This document shows positions 42,770 through 52,085 of a stretch of 64,000 nt of DNA, piece after piece. Position numbers and translations under genes: made by a program. The stretch is from Arthrobacter methylotrophus (GTDB taxonomy: Bacteria > Actinomycetota > Actinomycetes > Actinomycetales > Micrococcaceae), in contig NZ_BAABED010000001.1 in assembly GCF_039539965.1 (NCBI RefSeq), positions 2,046,001-2,110,000 on the forward strand, given 5' to 3'. The notes under the pieces were generated by a model. That model was given only the letters and a program-made list of their open reading frames with translations, ran no database searches and was not told the DNA's origin. The first letter of the stretch is position 1, and every line of letters starts with the position of its first letter.

Positions 42770-43337
42770 ATCGTCATTATTTTCAATCCCGACAGCACCG
42801 GGATGCTCCCCGGCCGGCGGAGCAGTTCCGCGGGAAGTTGGAAGATGTTCTCAGCTACCCGGTGGACATCAGACTCCAGCCAACTAACCATGCCGGGCAC
42901 GCCGTCGAACTGGCACGCGACGGCGTGCGCGGCACTGGGGATGTGCTGGTTGTGTCCGTCATACGCACTCATATGTCGGCTTCGGGCTGACTCCGGTGGT
43001 GGCTATGGATCTGGAAAAGGGCGGCAAGGGAGCTCTTCGGGGAAAGCTCTCCATCATCCGGACCTTCTTGAAGATCAAGCCATTTGAAATACGCCAGGCC
43101 GACGGTAAGCGCAGCAGGCTCTACAGTCTTGTGCTTGCCAATATTCCGGAGATGGCGAAGTACGTCACGCTGAGCGACGCGCACGACAAGCTCTCTGATG
43201 GAAAGTTAGAAGTGATCGTCCTCCCCTGCATGGCAAAGTGGAGGGTCAAATCCTTCTCCTTTCAGATCGACGGTGAAGGGAAATCCGTAGACGCACACAT
43301 CGCGGTCAGGATCGAATGCGCCCCGGCGGCGCACTGA
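42770..43337 (+). pseudogene. Diacylglycerol/lipid kinase, internally deleted
   Basis: Pieces of one YegS/DagK-type kinase in order: IVIIFNPDSTG (42770), then in a shifted frame AEQFRGKLEDVLSYPVDIRL and NHAGHAVELARDGVRGTGD, to a stop near 42984. From 42996 an open frame gives the C-terminal part: LVLANIPEMAKYVTLSDAHD, KLSDGKLEVIVLPCMAKW and FQIDGEGKSVDAHIAVR. The central GGDGT ATP-binding region is missing. Dead. Confidence 0.7.
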
Positions 43338-43452
43338 ACTTTGGGACAGTCCCGCCGACGATGGGATATAGTCAGCAGCCTTAGTAATTGCTGGAATGTG
43401 GTGAGGACTTCCTCGCGAGCAAATGGCTTGGACGTCGCGATGAGGAGCATGA

Positions 43453-45687
43453 ATGGAAATTTGGCCAGGATCCGCGTATCCGTTGGGTGCTACTTTCGAT
43501 GGCACGGGGACGAATTTCGCGTTGTTCAGCGAAAAAGCGGAGAAGGTGGAGTTGTGTCTCTTTGACGAGGACGGTAATGAGGTCAGCTATACCGTCAGCG
43601 AGGTGGATGGTTATGTGTGGCATTGTTATCTTCCGCATGTTCAGCCGGGGCAGAAGTACGGGTACCGGGTGCATGGTTTGTATGATCCTGCTGCGGGTCA
43701 GCGTTTCAATCCGAACAAGCTTCTGCTGGATCCTTATGCCAAGGCTGTGCATCGGCAGATCGATTGGGATCCGGCTCTTTTCTCTTACAACATGGGGGAT
43801 CCTGATTCCCGGAATGATAAGGATTCCGCGCCGCACATGATGATGGGTGTGGTGATCAATCCGTTTTTCGATTGGGCCGGTGATCAGCAGCTTCGGATCC
43901 CGTATCACCGTTCGGTGATTTATGAGGCGCATGTGAAGGGCCTGACGCAGCTTCACCCGGAGGTGCCCGGTGAGCAGCGCGGTACGTATGCCGGTGTCGC
44001 GCATCCGGCGGTGGTTGCCCATTTGAAGAAGCTGGGGGTCACGGCTATCGAGCTGATGCCGGTCCATCAGTTCACGAACGACGGTATTCTGCAGGACAGG
44101 GGGTTGAATAATTACTGGGGGTATAACACCATCGGGTTCTTCGCTCCGCATAATGGTTATAGCTCCAAGGGTGATACCGGCCAGCAGGTGCAGGACTTCA
44201 AGGCGATGGTCAGGGCTTTGCATACGGCGGGTATCGAGGTCATTCTCGATGTGGTGTATAACCACACGGCCGAGGGTAATCATCTGGGGCCCACCTTGTC
44301 GTTCAAGGGGATCGATAATTCCGCGTATTACCGTCTGGTGGAGGGTGATCTCAAGCATTACATGGATTACACGGGGACGGGCAACTCGTTGAACGTGCGC
44401 AGCCCGCATTCCTTGCAGTTGCTGATGGATTCTTTGCGTTATTGGGTGACGGAGATGCATGTGGATGGTTTCCGTTTTGATCTTGCCTCCACGTTGGCGC
44501 GGGAGTTTTATGATGTGGACAAGCTCTCGACGTTCTTTGAATTGATCCAGCAGGATCCGGTGGTCTCGCAGGTGAAGTTGATTGCGGAGCCTTGGGATGT
44601 GGGTCCGGGCGGGTATCAGGTGGGGAATTTCCCGCCGCAGTGGACGGAGTGGAATGGCCAGTACCGGGACACGGTGCGTGATTTCTGGCGGGGGGAGCCT
44701 TCCACGCTGGGTGAGTTCGCTTCGCGGTTGACTGGTTCGGCGGACCTTTACGAGCATTCGGGGCGGCGTCCGGTGGCTTCGATCAATTTCGTCACGGCCC
44801 ATGACGGGTTCACGTTGGCTGACCTTGTTTCGTATAACGAGAAGCACAACGAGGCCAACGGTGAGGGTAACAATGACGGGGAGTCTCATAACCGTTCCTG
44901 GAATTGCGGGGTTGAGGGGCCCACGGAGGATCCGAAGGTCCTGGGTCTGCGGGCCCGTCAGCAGCGGAACTTCATTGCGTCCATGCTGCTTTCCCAGGGT
45001 GTTCCGATGCTGTTGCATGGTGATGAGCTGGGCCGGTCGCAGCGGGGGAATAACAACGGTTATTGCCAGGACTCGGAGTTGACGTGGATCAATTGGGAGA
45101 GTGTGGATCAGCCGTTGGTGGAGTTCACGGCGGCGGTCAGTGCGTTGCGGGCCAAGCACCCCACGTTCCGGCGGAGCCGGTTCTTTGATGGCCGTCCGGT
45201 GCTTCGGGGGGAAGGCGAGAGGCTTCCGGATATCGTGTGGCTGGACGTGGACGGGACCACGATGACGCCCTCGGACTGGGACAGCGGTTTCGGTCGCTCC
45301 GTCGGGGTGTTCCTCAACGGTGACGGGATCCGTGGCCGGGATAACCAGGGGCGCCGGATCAAGGACGTTAATTTCCTGCTGTACTTCAACGCCCACGACG
45401 ATGAAGTCGGTTTCAGGGTTCCCTCGGACGAATACGCGCCCGCGTGGGACATCATCATCGATACCGCTGGCGGCGGAGCCGACACCGAACCCGTACTGGC
45501 GGAAACCGTCCTCGGTGTCGGGGCCAAATCGCTCGTGGTCTTGCGGGCACACAGCGTGCCGGACACCGACCCGGACCACTCCGTCGCCGCTTCCCTGACA
45601 GCGCTGACGCTCACGTCGACCGCCGAAACCGCGGCGCTCACGTCACCTACTGTTGCGGATCCCAAGAGAACGAGAAAGACGACGTAG
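43453..45687 (+). CDS. glgX: Glycogen debranching enzyme GlgX/TreX
   Basis: A 744-residue GH13 enzyme that hydrolyses alpha-1,6 branches in glycogen; in Arthrobacter it often supplies maltodextrins for TreY/TreZ trehalose synthesis. An N-terminal CBM48 (GTGTNFALFSEKAEKVELCL) precedes the barrel. Catalytic residues lie in HVDGFRFDLAS (nucleophile), LIAEPWDVG (acid/base) and VTAHDGFTLADL. Start ATG at 43453 after GAGGAGCATG. treY and treZ are not adjacent. Codon choice changes inside the gene: T-ending codons dominate up to about 45200, then GC-ending ones. Confidence 0.95.
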   Translation: MEIWPGSAYPLGATFDGTGTNFALFSEKAEKVELCLFDEDGNEVSYTVSEVDGYVWHCYLPHVQPGQKYGYRVHGLYDPAAGQRFNPNKLLLDPYAKAVHRQIDWDPALFSYNMGDPDSRNDKDSAPHMMMGVVINPFFDWAGDQQLRIPYHRSVIYEAHVKGLTQLHPEVPGEQRGTYAGVAHPAVVAHLKKLGVTAIELMPVHQFTNDGILQDRGLNNYWGYNTIGFFAPHNGYSSKGDTGQQVQDFKAMVRALHTAGIEVILDVVYNHTAEGNHLGPTLSFKGIDNSAYYRLVEGDLKHYMDYTGTGNSLNVRSPHSLQLLMDSLRYWVTEMHVDGFRFDLASTLAREFYDVDKLSTFFELIQQDPVVSQVKLIAEPWDVGPGGYQVGNFPPQWTEWNGQYRDTVRDFWRGEPSTLGEFASRLTGSADLYEHSGRRPVASINFVTAHDGFTLADLVSYNEKHNEANGEGNNDGESHNRSWNCGVEGPTEDPKVLGLRARQQRNFIASMLLSQGVPMLLHGDELGRSQRGNNNGYCQDSELTWINWESVDQPLVEFTAAVSALRAKHPTFRRSRFFDGRPVLRGEGERLPDIVWLDVDGTTMTPSDWDSGFGRSVGVFLNGDGIRGRDNQGRRIKDVNFLLYFNAHDDEVGFRVPSDEYAPAWDIIIDTAGGGADTEPVLAETVLGVGAKSLVVLRAHSVPDTDPDHSVAASLTALTLTSTAETAALTSPTVADPKRTRKTT

Positions 45688-45688
45688 A

Positions 45689-45732
45689 AGTAAATGGGGC
45701 GGTCGGTTCAGGAACTGGTCGCCCCATTTACT
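45689..45732 (+). terminator. Terminator of glgX
   Basis: A perfect 13-bp stem AGTAAATGGGGCG (45689-45701) and CGCCCCATTTACT (45720-45732), starting two bases after the glgX stop codon. Confidence 0.75.
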
Positions 45733-45948
45733 GTGAGCTGCTTCTGTGCTGAGTGAAGTCTTTTCGACTTTCTTGCCCAGGATCCTCGCATATAGGGTCA
45801 CGGCAGCTCCGAGCAAGGTCGCAGCCGTTTTGCAGAAAGTGTTAATGCCGACGTCGTCTTGTTTGGCGATCCGACCCTTGTTCTCCTATGCGATCGCCAG
45901 GTCCGCAATGAGGTGCGTGGCGAATGCGGCGGTTTGCACGGCGGCTGG

Positions 45949-47049
45949 TCAGACGTCGACCAGCCGCCGGCGAAGAGACATGATTCCCAAAATTAGCCCG
46001 CCTGCGGCAGTCAGCAGGAGTACGGTCAGGTCCCGCGCCAGGTTGTCGGTCGACTGGTAGAAGATCGCGGCCTCCAGAGCATCCACGCCGTAGAACGTCG
46101 GTGTGAAGTGCGCTATCGTCTGGATCCATCCGGGCAAGAAAGCGGCGACGCCGATTCCCCCGCTCAGGAAGAACAGGTAGATCGCGACGTTGATCCCCGA
46201 CGCCGACACCGCTGAGAATCGGCGCAAGGCGCCTCCCAGTGCCGCGCCTAGACCTGCCGCCGCTAGTGCGATGAGCCCGGTGGCCGCCAGCGCCGGCAGC
46301 CAGTACCACCCTGCTGGTCGCAGAAAGCCCGAGATCGCCGAAAGAATCAGTACCACTGCCGCCACCAGCATGGTGGTTACCCAGCACGCAAGGATCTTGC
46401 CCGCGATCAGAGTCCCGCGGCTGATCGGCGAGAGAAGCAACGCTTTGATCGTTAGGTCTTCGAATTCCCGGGCGATGGCCAGCCCGCCGTTGACGACCCC
46501 CATGAGTGTAAGGAGCAGCACCAGGATGGGCACCAGCTCAAATTGCACCAAGCCGACGTCGTGGGGCCTCAGGTCCGTCTCGGCTACGCCGATCATGATC
46601 GGGTTGTCCGGCTGGCTGGAGTAAAAGCGGGTAATCGCGGCCGGCAGCGATCGGCGCAGGTCGTTGGTGAAGTCGAGGTTGAGGTTGTTGATCCGGATCT
46701 GGACCGGGTCGGGCCGGTGCATCCGGTAGTCGTCGTCGAAGGATGCGGGGATGGTGATGACAGCCGCGACCTGGAGCGTGTCCAGCAGGCCCGAGGCCTC
46801 CTCCGAGGTCGCGGGCCGGACGCGGAACGCGTCCGAGTCTTCGAGGATTGACACAAGGCGCTGAGCCTGCGGCCCGTTGTCTTCGGCTACCACAGCCACC
46901 GGGTTGCGGCCGGTTGCCCCGGCGACGATGAAGATGATCAGCAAGAAGGCGATCGGCGGCAGTAGGCTGACCGCGATCGCCGACGGTGTCCGTGACCACG
47001 TCAATATGTCTTTCGCCGCGATGGCAAGCATCGCCCGGAGCCCTCCCAT
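45949..47049 (-). CDS. ABC-2 type export permease
   Basis: A 366-residue permease with one N-terminal helix (AIAVSLLPPIAFLLIIFIVAG), a large outside domain of about 140 residues (VAVVAEDNGPQAQRLVSILE ... PDNPIMIGVAETDLRPHDVG) and five C-terminal helices, as in YhhJ/YbhR-type exporters. The frame is open much further upstream, but ATG at 47049 shares a base with the stop of the previous permease (TGATG), which fixes the start. Last gene of a three-gene ABC exporter operon. Confidence 0.85.
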   Translation of the reverse strand: MGGLRAMLAIAAKDILTWSRTPSAIAVSLLPPIAFLLIIFIVAGATGRNPVAVVAEDNGPQAQRLVSILEDSDAFRVRPATSEEASGLLDTLQVAAVITIPASFDDDYRMHRPDPVQIRINNLNLDFTNDLRRSLPAAITRFYSSQPDNPIMIGVAETDLRPHDVGLVQFELVPILVLLLTLMGVVNGGLAIAREFEDLTIKALLLSPISRGTLIAGKILACWVTTMLVAAVVLILSAISGFLRPAGWYWLPALAATGLIALAAAGLGAALGGALRRFSAVSASGINVAIYLFFLSGGIGVAAFLPGWIQTIAHFTPTFYGVDALEAAIFYQSTDNLARDLTVLLLTAAGGLILGIMSLRRRLVDV

Positions 47050-48158
47050 CAGTGGGCGAACCCCCGGCGCCCGAACACAAATGCCGTGAGAGCGATCGTT
47101 CCCAGCGTGAACCCGGCCAACACGATCGTGTCGACGGCCAGGTTCTGGGTGGCGGTCTGGTAACCGTGGAAGGCATGTTGGAAGGCGGCAATCGCATAGG
47201 TGAGCGGCGATGCGGCGGCGATGGCGCCGGGAATGGCGCCCAGCCAGTTCGCCGGTCCGAACGGCCCGCTCAAAAAGAAGAGCGGCAGGATGCAGGCAAT
47301 GGAGAGCGGGATTGCTTGCTGGCGTCGACGAACGACCGTTCCGGCGAGGACGCCGAGGGCAAGGAAGGCTGCGATCATCAGCAGCCCGAATCCGAGCACC
47401 TCCAATGGATGGAGCGGCCACACGCCGATCAGCAAAATCACGACTCCAAGCACCAGGACTGCCGACGCGGCCGTGAGGGCTGCCGAGCCGAGCATTTTGC
47501 CCAGCCCGATCGCAAGACGGCTCACCGGCGCCAGTGCCAGCTCCTTAATGGTTCCCAGCTCGTAGTCCCTCGCGGCATTGACGCTGCCTTGCAGGATTGA
47601 TGCGAGCATCAAACCAGCCACGACGATGCTCACGGCGAGGTAGGGAATGTAGCCGGTGTCCTGGGCCTGGACGTCGGCCTCGACCGCATTCACGACGACT
47701 TGTTCGGGGAACGCATCGGCGTAGAAGGACGTTATCGACAGTGGGACCGCCCGACGGATGTCGTTGGTGAAATCGACGTTGAGGTTGTTGACCTCGACCG
47801 GGATGTCGACCCGGGCTCCGGCACTTAGCGCAGCATCGAAGTCCCGCGGCACGGTCACGACGGCAACGATGCTACCGGCCCGGATCTCACGCTCCGCGTC
47901 GGCCGAGGTCGCGGTGTGGATGATAAACGAATGCGAGCCGCCCATAGCTTGAACAAAGCGTTCCGCCAAAGGTCCGTTACCGTTCATCACCACGGCGATC
48001 GGAGCTTGACCGCCGCTGATCGCGAACAGCAGGAAGAGCAGCAAGAAGTTGATCGGGATGAGGATGCCGATGATCGCGAAGAGCGGCTCACGGAGGGTTA
48101 GGCGGATGTCCGTCGCCGCCACCGCCCGGACTACGCGCAGGTCATGGCGGAGGCTCAT
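47049..48158 (-). CDS. ABC-2 type export permease
   Basis: A 369-residue paralogue of the next permease with the same topology: one helix (LFAIIGILIPINFLLLFLLF), an outside domain (IAVVMNGNGPLAERFVQAMG ... NLNVDFTNDIRRAVPLSITS) and about five C-terminal helices. The shared motif NLNxDFTNDxRR in both permeases shows they pair as a heterodimer. It overlaps the ATPase gene by four bases. Confidence 0.87.
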   Translation of the reverse strand: MSLRHDLRVVRAVAATDIRLTLREPLFAIIGILIPINFLLLFLLFAISGGQAPIAVVMNGNGPLAERFVQAMGGSHSFIIHTATSADAEREIRAGSIVAVVTVPRDFDAALSAGARVDIPVEVNNLNVDFTNDIRRAVPLSITSFYADAFPEQVVVNAVEADVQAQDTGYIPYLAVSIVVAGLMLASILQGSVNAARDYELGTIKELALAPVSRLAIGLGKMLGSAALTAASAVLVLGVVILLIGVWPLHPLEVLGFGLLMIAAFLALGVLAGTVVRRRQQAIPLSIACILPLFFLSGPFGPANWLGAIPGAIAAASPLTYAIAAFQHAFHGYQTATQNLAVDTIVLAGFTLGTIALTAFVFGRRGFAH

Positions 48159-49093
48159 TCCCGGAGCTCCTTGCCTGTCAGGCTCAGGAATACTTCGTCC
48201 AGGCTTGGCTCCCGGCTCTGGATTTCCTCAAGGCTTGTGGAGCCAACCACCGTCGTCACGATCCTGCCGGTGACATCGGAGCCACCTTCCACTGTGACCT
48301 TGAGGGAACTGTCGGACACGCTGACGGAGACTACGCCGGCCAACGCGCGGACTTCTCGAAGGAGGTCCTCCCCGGGAGCCGGTCGAGTGCGCATTTCGAC
48401 CACGGTGTCACCGAAGCTGCGCCGCAGCTCGGACGGCGAGTCGAGCGCCACCAGTCGGCCGTGATCGATGATGGCCAAACGGTCGCAGAGGACGTTTGCC
48501 TCCTCGAGGTAGTTGGTGGTGATGAGCACAGTGGTACCCCGCTCCTTGAGCTCCAGGATCCGGTCCCAAAGCGCCCGTCTGCTCTGCACGTCAACCCCCA
48601 GAGCGGGCTCGTCGAAGTAGAGCAGCTCGGGGTCGTGGAGTAGCGCCCGCACAAGGGCCAGCCGCCGTTTCATGCCCCCGGAAAAGGTGGAGACGCGGCT
48701 TTTCCTGCGATGCTCCAGCTGCGCAAGATCGAGCAGAGCGGTGATCTTCTTGTCGAGTCCTTGCCGGGGCACGTCGAAGAGGTCTGCGTGAAAACGGAGG
48801 TTTGCTTCGGCGGTGAGCTCCTCGTAAAGGGCGTTCTCCTGCGGCACGGTCCCCAGCCGGCGTCGTATGCTTCGCGGATCCTTCAGCAGGTCGATGTCCA
48901 AGACCCTGACCCCGCCCGAGCTTGGGCGGCTCAGGCCGCTGATCATGTTGATGATGGTGGTCTTGCCCGATCCGTTGGGCCCGAGGAGGCCGAAGATCTC
49001 CCCGCGCTCAACTCGCAGACTGAGGTCGTCGACGGCGGTAAAGGAGCCGAATCGCTTTGTGACGCCCATGAGCTCGATAGCGGTTTCGCTCAT
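48155..49093 (-). CDS. ABC transporter ATP-binding protein
   Basis: A 312-residue ATPase of the CcmA/DrrA-type export group. Walker A GPNGSGKTT, signature FSGGMKRRLALV, Walker B ELLYFDEPALG and the switch region VLITTNYLEEA are all present. The C-terminal 80 residues form the extension common to drug-export ATPases. First gene of the operon with the two permeases. The substrate is unknown; antibiotic or lipid export is typical. Confidence 0.93.
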   Translation of the reverse strand: MSETAIELMGVTKRFGSFTAVDDLSLRVERGEIFGLLGPNGSGKTTIINMISGLSRPSSGGVRVLDIDLLKDPRSIRRRLGTVPQENALYEELTAEANLRFHADLFDVPRQGLDKKITALLDLAQLEHRRKSRVSTFSGGMKRRLALVRALLHDPELLYFDEPALGVDVQSRRALWDRILELKERGTTVLITTNYLEEANVLCDRLAIIDHGRLVALDSPSELRRSFGDTVVEMRTRPAPGEDLLREVRALAGVVSVSVSDSSLKVTVEGGSDVTGRIVTTVVGSTSLEEIQSREPSLDEVFLSLTGKELRE

Positions 49094-49208
49094 GCCTCTT
49101 CCTCCTCACGTGTGACGGAATCACGGCTCCATGATGAGATGGCGCCGCACGGAATACAAGCGGTTGGCGTTGCAGTCAGGTGTGCTCGCCACCATTGGAA
49201 GAAGAAAG

Positions 49209-49321
49209 ATGTCAGAAAACACAGCATCGCGGGCAAGAAGGTTGCGTTCTTGTTGCCGGACGGCGTCGAGCAGATTGAGCTCACCGATCCGTGGCAGGCC
49301 GTGAAGGATGCAGGTGGGTAG
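49209..49321 (+). pseudogene. DJ-1/PfpI family fragment
   Basis: About 35 codons read SIAGKKVAFLLPDGVEQIEL then TDPWQAVKDAGG and a stop, the N-terminal strand and helix of a PfpI/DJ-1 protein. The ATG at 49203 is in a different frame, and the catalytic Cys region is absent. A truncated relic between the ABC operon and the catabolic cluster. Confidence 0.6.
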
Positions 49322-49400
49322 CCGCGGTCAGCCTGGGCCTAGGCTGACCGCGGCGGATTCCCGGATGCGGGTTAGTGCGGTGAGGTGATGAAGCCCCCGG

Positions 49401-51125
49401 CTACTGCGCCTCTCGTGTTGTGATGGGCAGGACGAGGCGGGATTGATGGGCGGCGTCGCGGTAGATCTTGTGGGTGACGGGCCGGCCCACCGGGAGGTGG
49501 AAGGCGTCCGGGGGGAGCAAGGCGTTGTGTTCATCTGCCAGCGGTTCGCCGTTGGAGAGTTCGGCCACGAGGCGGTGTCCGGGTTTGAAGGTGTTGGCAA
49601 AGGGGTAGAGCCGCAGCACGTACTCCTCGATCGTCCCCGGCTCCACTGGCACGGATGCTGTGTGTGGGTGGTATGGGTTGCCTTCTGTGGTCCGGTGGTC
49701 CAGTTCGCGGTGTGAGGCTTTGAGGTAGCCGGTGGTGATCAGCTGGCGTTTGCCGTTCGGGGCGGTGTCCCAGAGGCGAAGGATGAAGTTGGTGTCGCTC
49801 TGGTCGATTTCGGCGAAGATGTGTGCGGCGCCGGTGCCGATCATTTCGGTGTCGTTTTCGAACGGGGCGGTGCTCCACGAGAGGATTTCGACCTTGTCCG
49901 TTACTGTCAACGGCGCCTGGTAGAAGCCGTCCGGGGCGGCGTATTCGGCTCCCATTGGTTCAGGCTCTTCAGAGATCTTGTGCCGCGGGCGCAGGTACAG
50001 GGACTTGTATTCGATATCTTTCGGCGGCCATTGCTCCGCCGTCACTACCTCGCGGGAGCCCTCCACGAAGACGCTCACGGCCGGTTCGTCCATGACTCCG
50101 TTGTCGATGCCCTTGATCCAGTAGTCGTACCAGCGGAACATTTTGTCGTGTTCTTCGATGAAGGGGCGCGATTGCATGGGCGGGTAGGGGCCTATGGTGA
50201 GTTTTTTCGGGCCCTTCAGGGTGTTGTACAGCTCGATGGTGCCGTCAAGGGTCCACCCGCGGCCTTGGTCGAGTTGTAGCCAGACCGGAATGTCGATGTT
50301 TGGCGCGAGCGTGATGGGATTGCGCTCTTCGTACCAATCCCCGTCGAGTTCGTTCATCACGATGTCGAACCAGGCTTCGTGGTTTTTGGGGTAGTTCAGG
50401 ACATGGACCAGGTTTGGCCAGGCGGCGATGTCCGGATCCTCCAGGCGCATGGCGACAAGTTTTTTCAGCTCATCGGGGGAGTGCTTTTCAATCATCCGGG
50501 ATTTTACGTTGTCGGTGAACGCCCAGCCGGAGTCCCCGCCGCGGCCTTCGCGGGCGGCGCGGGGCATGAACCACATGATGCCGCCGTGGTAGGTGGTCTC
50601 GTAGAAGTCGTAGTGGCCGCCGGAAACGAAGATCGCCTTGAGGTGGGGAGGTCGCTCGGCGGCGGCCAGCACCTGCATGGAACCGAAGTAGGAGATGCCC
50701 ACCATGCCGACGTTGCCATCGCACCACGGCTGGTCGGCGACCCACTCGATGAAGTCGTAGGCGTCCTGGCCGAGGGAAACACCTCCGGCGTTGTAGTTAC
50801 CGATGTGCTCCCCGCCGGAGAAACCCGAGCCGCGGAGGTCGCCGATGACGTGGACGTAATCCTCCTTGACGATGCGGGCGATGTCGCCGGCCTCAATGCA
50901 GCCGTCCCACATCGGGCTGGGCCGCCGCTGCGGGGGAGTGGTGAGGGCGAGGGCCTGCAGCTCCTTGCCGTACGGGCTCAGGGCTACTAACGCCGGCCGC
51001 GGTTTGTCGTCGGGACCGTGGTATGCGTCCGCCGCAAGCTCTACTCCGTCCCGCATCGGAACCCGGAGGTCCTTGCGGACAGCAATTGTCTGCCCGCTTG
51101 CATTCAGCAACTGAAAGTCATCCAT
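49401..51125 (-). CDS. CocE/NonD family hydrolase
   Basis: A 574-residue serine hydrolase of the X-Pro dipeptidyl-peptidase/cocaine esterase family. The alpha/beta hydrolase core has VRVPMRDGVELAAD-like start (LRVPMRDGVELAADAY), the nucleophile in GMVGISYFGS and the oxyanion region; the C-terminal jelly-roll (LSWSTAPFENDTEMIGTGAA, NFILRLWDTAPNGKRQL) is complete. It probably cleaves an ester or amide in the pathway. Last gene of the minus-strand arm, and seven bases after the MBL-fold gene. Confidence 0.87.
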   Translation of the reverse strand: MDDFQLLNASGQTIAVRKDLRVPMRDGVELAADAYHGPDDKPRPALVALSPYGKELQALALTTPPQRRPSPMWDGCIEAGDIARIVKEDYVHVIGDLRGSGFSGGEHIGNYNAGGVSLGQDAYDFIEWVADQPWCDGNVGMVGISYFGSMQVLAAAERPPHLKAIFVSGGHYDFYETTYHGGIMWFMPRAAREGRGGDSGWAFTDNVKSRMIEKHSPDELKKLVAMRLEDPDIAAWPNLVHVLNYPKNHEAWFDIVMNELDGDWYEERNPITLAPNIDIPVWLQLDQGRGWTLDGTIELYNTLKGPKKLTIGPYPPMQSRPFIEEHDKMFRWYDYWIKGIDNGVMDEPAVSVFVEGSREVVTAEQWPPKDIEYKSLYLRPRHKISEEPEPMGAEYAAPDGFYQAPLTVTDKVEILSWSTAPFENDTEMIGTGAAHIFAEIDQSDTNFILRLWDTAPNGKRQLITTGYLKASHRELDHRTTEGNPYHPHTASVPVEPGTIEEYVLRLYPFANTFKPGHRLVAELSNGEPLADEHNALLPPDAFHLPVGRPVTHKIYRDAAHQSRLVLPITTREAQ

Positions 51126-51131
51126 GAGTAT

Positions 51132-52085
51132 TTACTCCTCATCTTCGGTCAAATGGTCCAACGTCGTGCGGTACCCGTGGAGGGTGGTGAAGAACGGGGC
51201 GGGTTCCAGTGTGGGATCCCCTTCGTAACCGAGGTCTTCGGCAACGCCTGCGAAGGGCGAATACGGCGAGTCCGTATCCTGCAGGCCGGAGGCCAAGCAA
51301 CCGCAGGCCGCATTCTTGACTCGGGCTTCGATCTCCAGGCTCCCTTGGAGCGCTTCCCCGGCCTGTCCGGCGTCGAGCTCTACGCCGTAGGGCGTTCCGT
51401 CTTCGCGGCGGTACGGGTGCCCCAGATACAAGTGGCGGGGACGGATTTCATCGCGCAAGTATTCAAGGCTTGAGCGGTAGCCGACCGGGTCCACGAACCC
51501 CGGGAAGCCGTTGGCCGCGCCGTGGACCTGAACCGCGTCCCCGACAAACACGTCATTCTGTCCGTCGAGGACGTAGGCGACCGACCCCGGAGTGTGGCCC
51601 GGAATCGAGTGGACCGAAACGGTGACGTCCCCGCCCAACGAGAGGGTCTCACCGCCCCGGACTAATAGCGTCGGTTCCATCTCGCCCGAGATAACGGCAT
51701 TCGTGGCCGCCGTCAGCTTCGCCTCGCCGTCGAGATCATGCAAGTACTGCGCCCGTCCGGAAAGGTATTCGTCCACATGGACCCGGCGCGAGCGCAAAAA
51801 TGGTGCGTCGGCCTCATGGATGACCACCTGGGCGCGGCGTCCGGTGAGTTCCCAGAGGGCGTATGCCCCGCCGATGTGGTCGATGTGTCCATGGGTCAGC
51901 AGGATCCAGCGGACGTCCTCGATCCGGCGGCCGATCGCCTCCAGTGCCGGCACCATGCCTTCCGCAGGCGAGGACGCGATCCCCGTGTCGACGATGGCCG
52001 GCTCCGGGGAGTCGATGAAGAAGCTGTAGAGGCCGAACCGGCCCCACGGCGAGACCAGGGGATGTACAGCAACCGGCTTCGTCAT
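51132..52085 (-). CDS. MBL-fold metallo-hydrolase
   Basis: A 317-residue metallo-beta-lactamase-fold enzyme. The zinc motif THGHIDHIGG is followed by HSIPGHTPGSVAYVLDG and VFVGDAVQ, with a final His in YLGHPY, so the di-metal site looks complete. Relatives include lactonases and thioesterases. It overlaps the next gene upstream by four bases, so it is part of the same transcript. Confidence 0.87.
   Translation of the reverse strand: MTKPVAVHPLVSPWGRFGLYSFFIDSPEPAIVDTGIASSPAEGMVPALEAIGRRIEDVRWILLTHGHIDHIGGAYALWELTGRRAQVVIHEADAPFLRSRRVHVDEYLSGRAQYLHDLDGEAKLTAATNAVISGEMEPTLLVRGGETLSLGGDVTVSVHSIPGHTPGSVAYVLDGQNDVFVGDAVQVHGAANGFPGFVDPVGYRSSLEYLRDEIRPRHLYLGHPYRREDGTPYGVELDAGQAGEALQGSLEIEARVKNAACGCLASGLQDTDSPYSPFAGVAEDLGYEGDPTLEPAPFFTTLHGYRTTLDHLTEDEE

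Noticed and set aside
42709..42972. An 87-codon minus-strand frame
   Set aside because: The plus strand here encodes lipid kinase motifs; the minus frame has no family resemblance.
45733..45948. Possible small gene between the glgX terminator and the ABC exporter
   Set aside because: A minus-strand stretch looks faintly protein-like but has an internal stop and I cannot name a family.
45949..47421. A longer 490-residue version of the second ABC permease
   Set aside because: The extra N-terminus overlaps the first permease in another frame; the TGATG junction at 47049 gives the true start.
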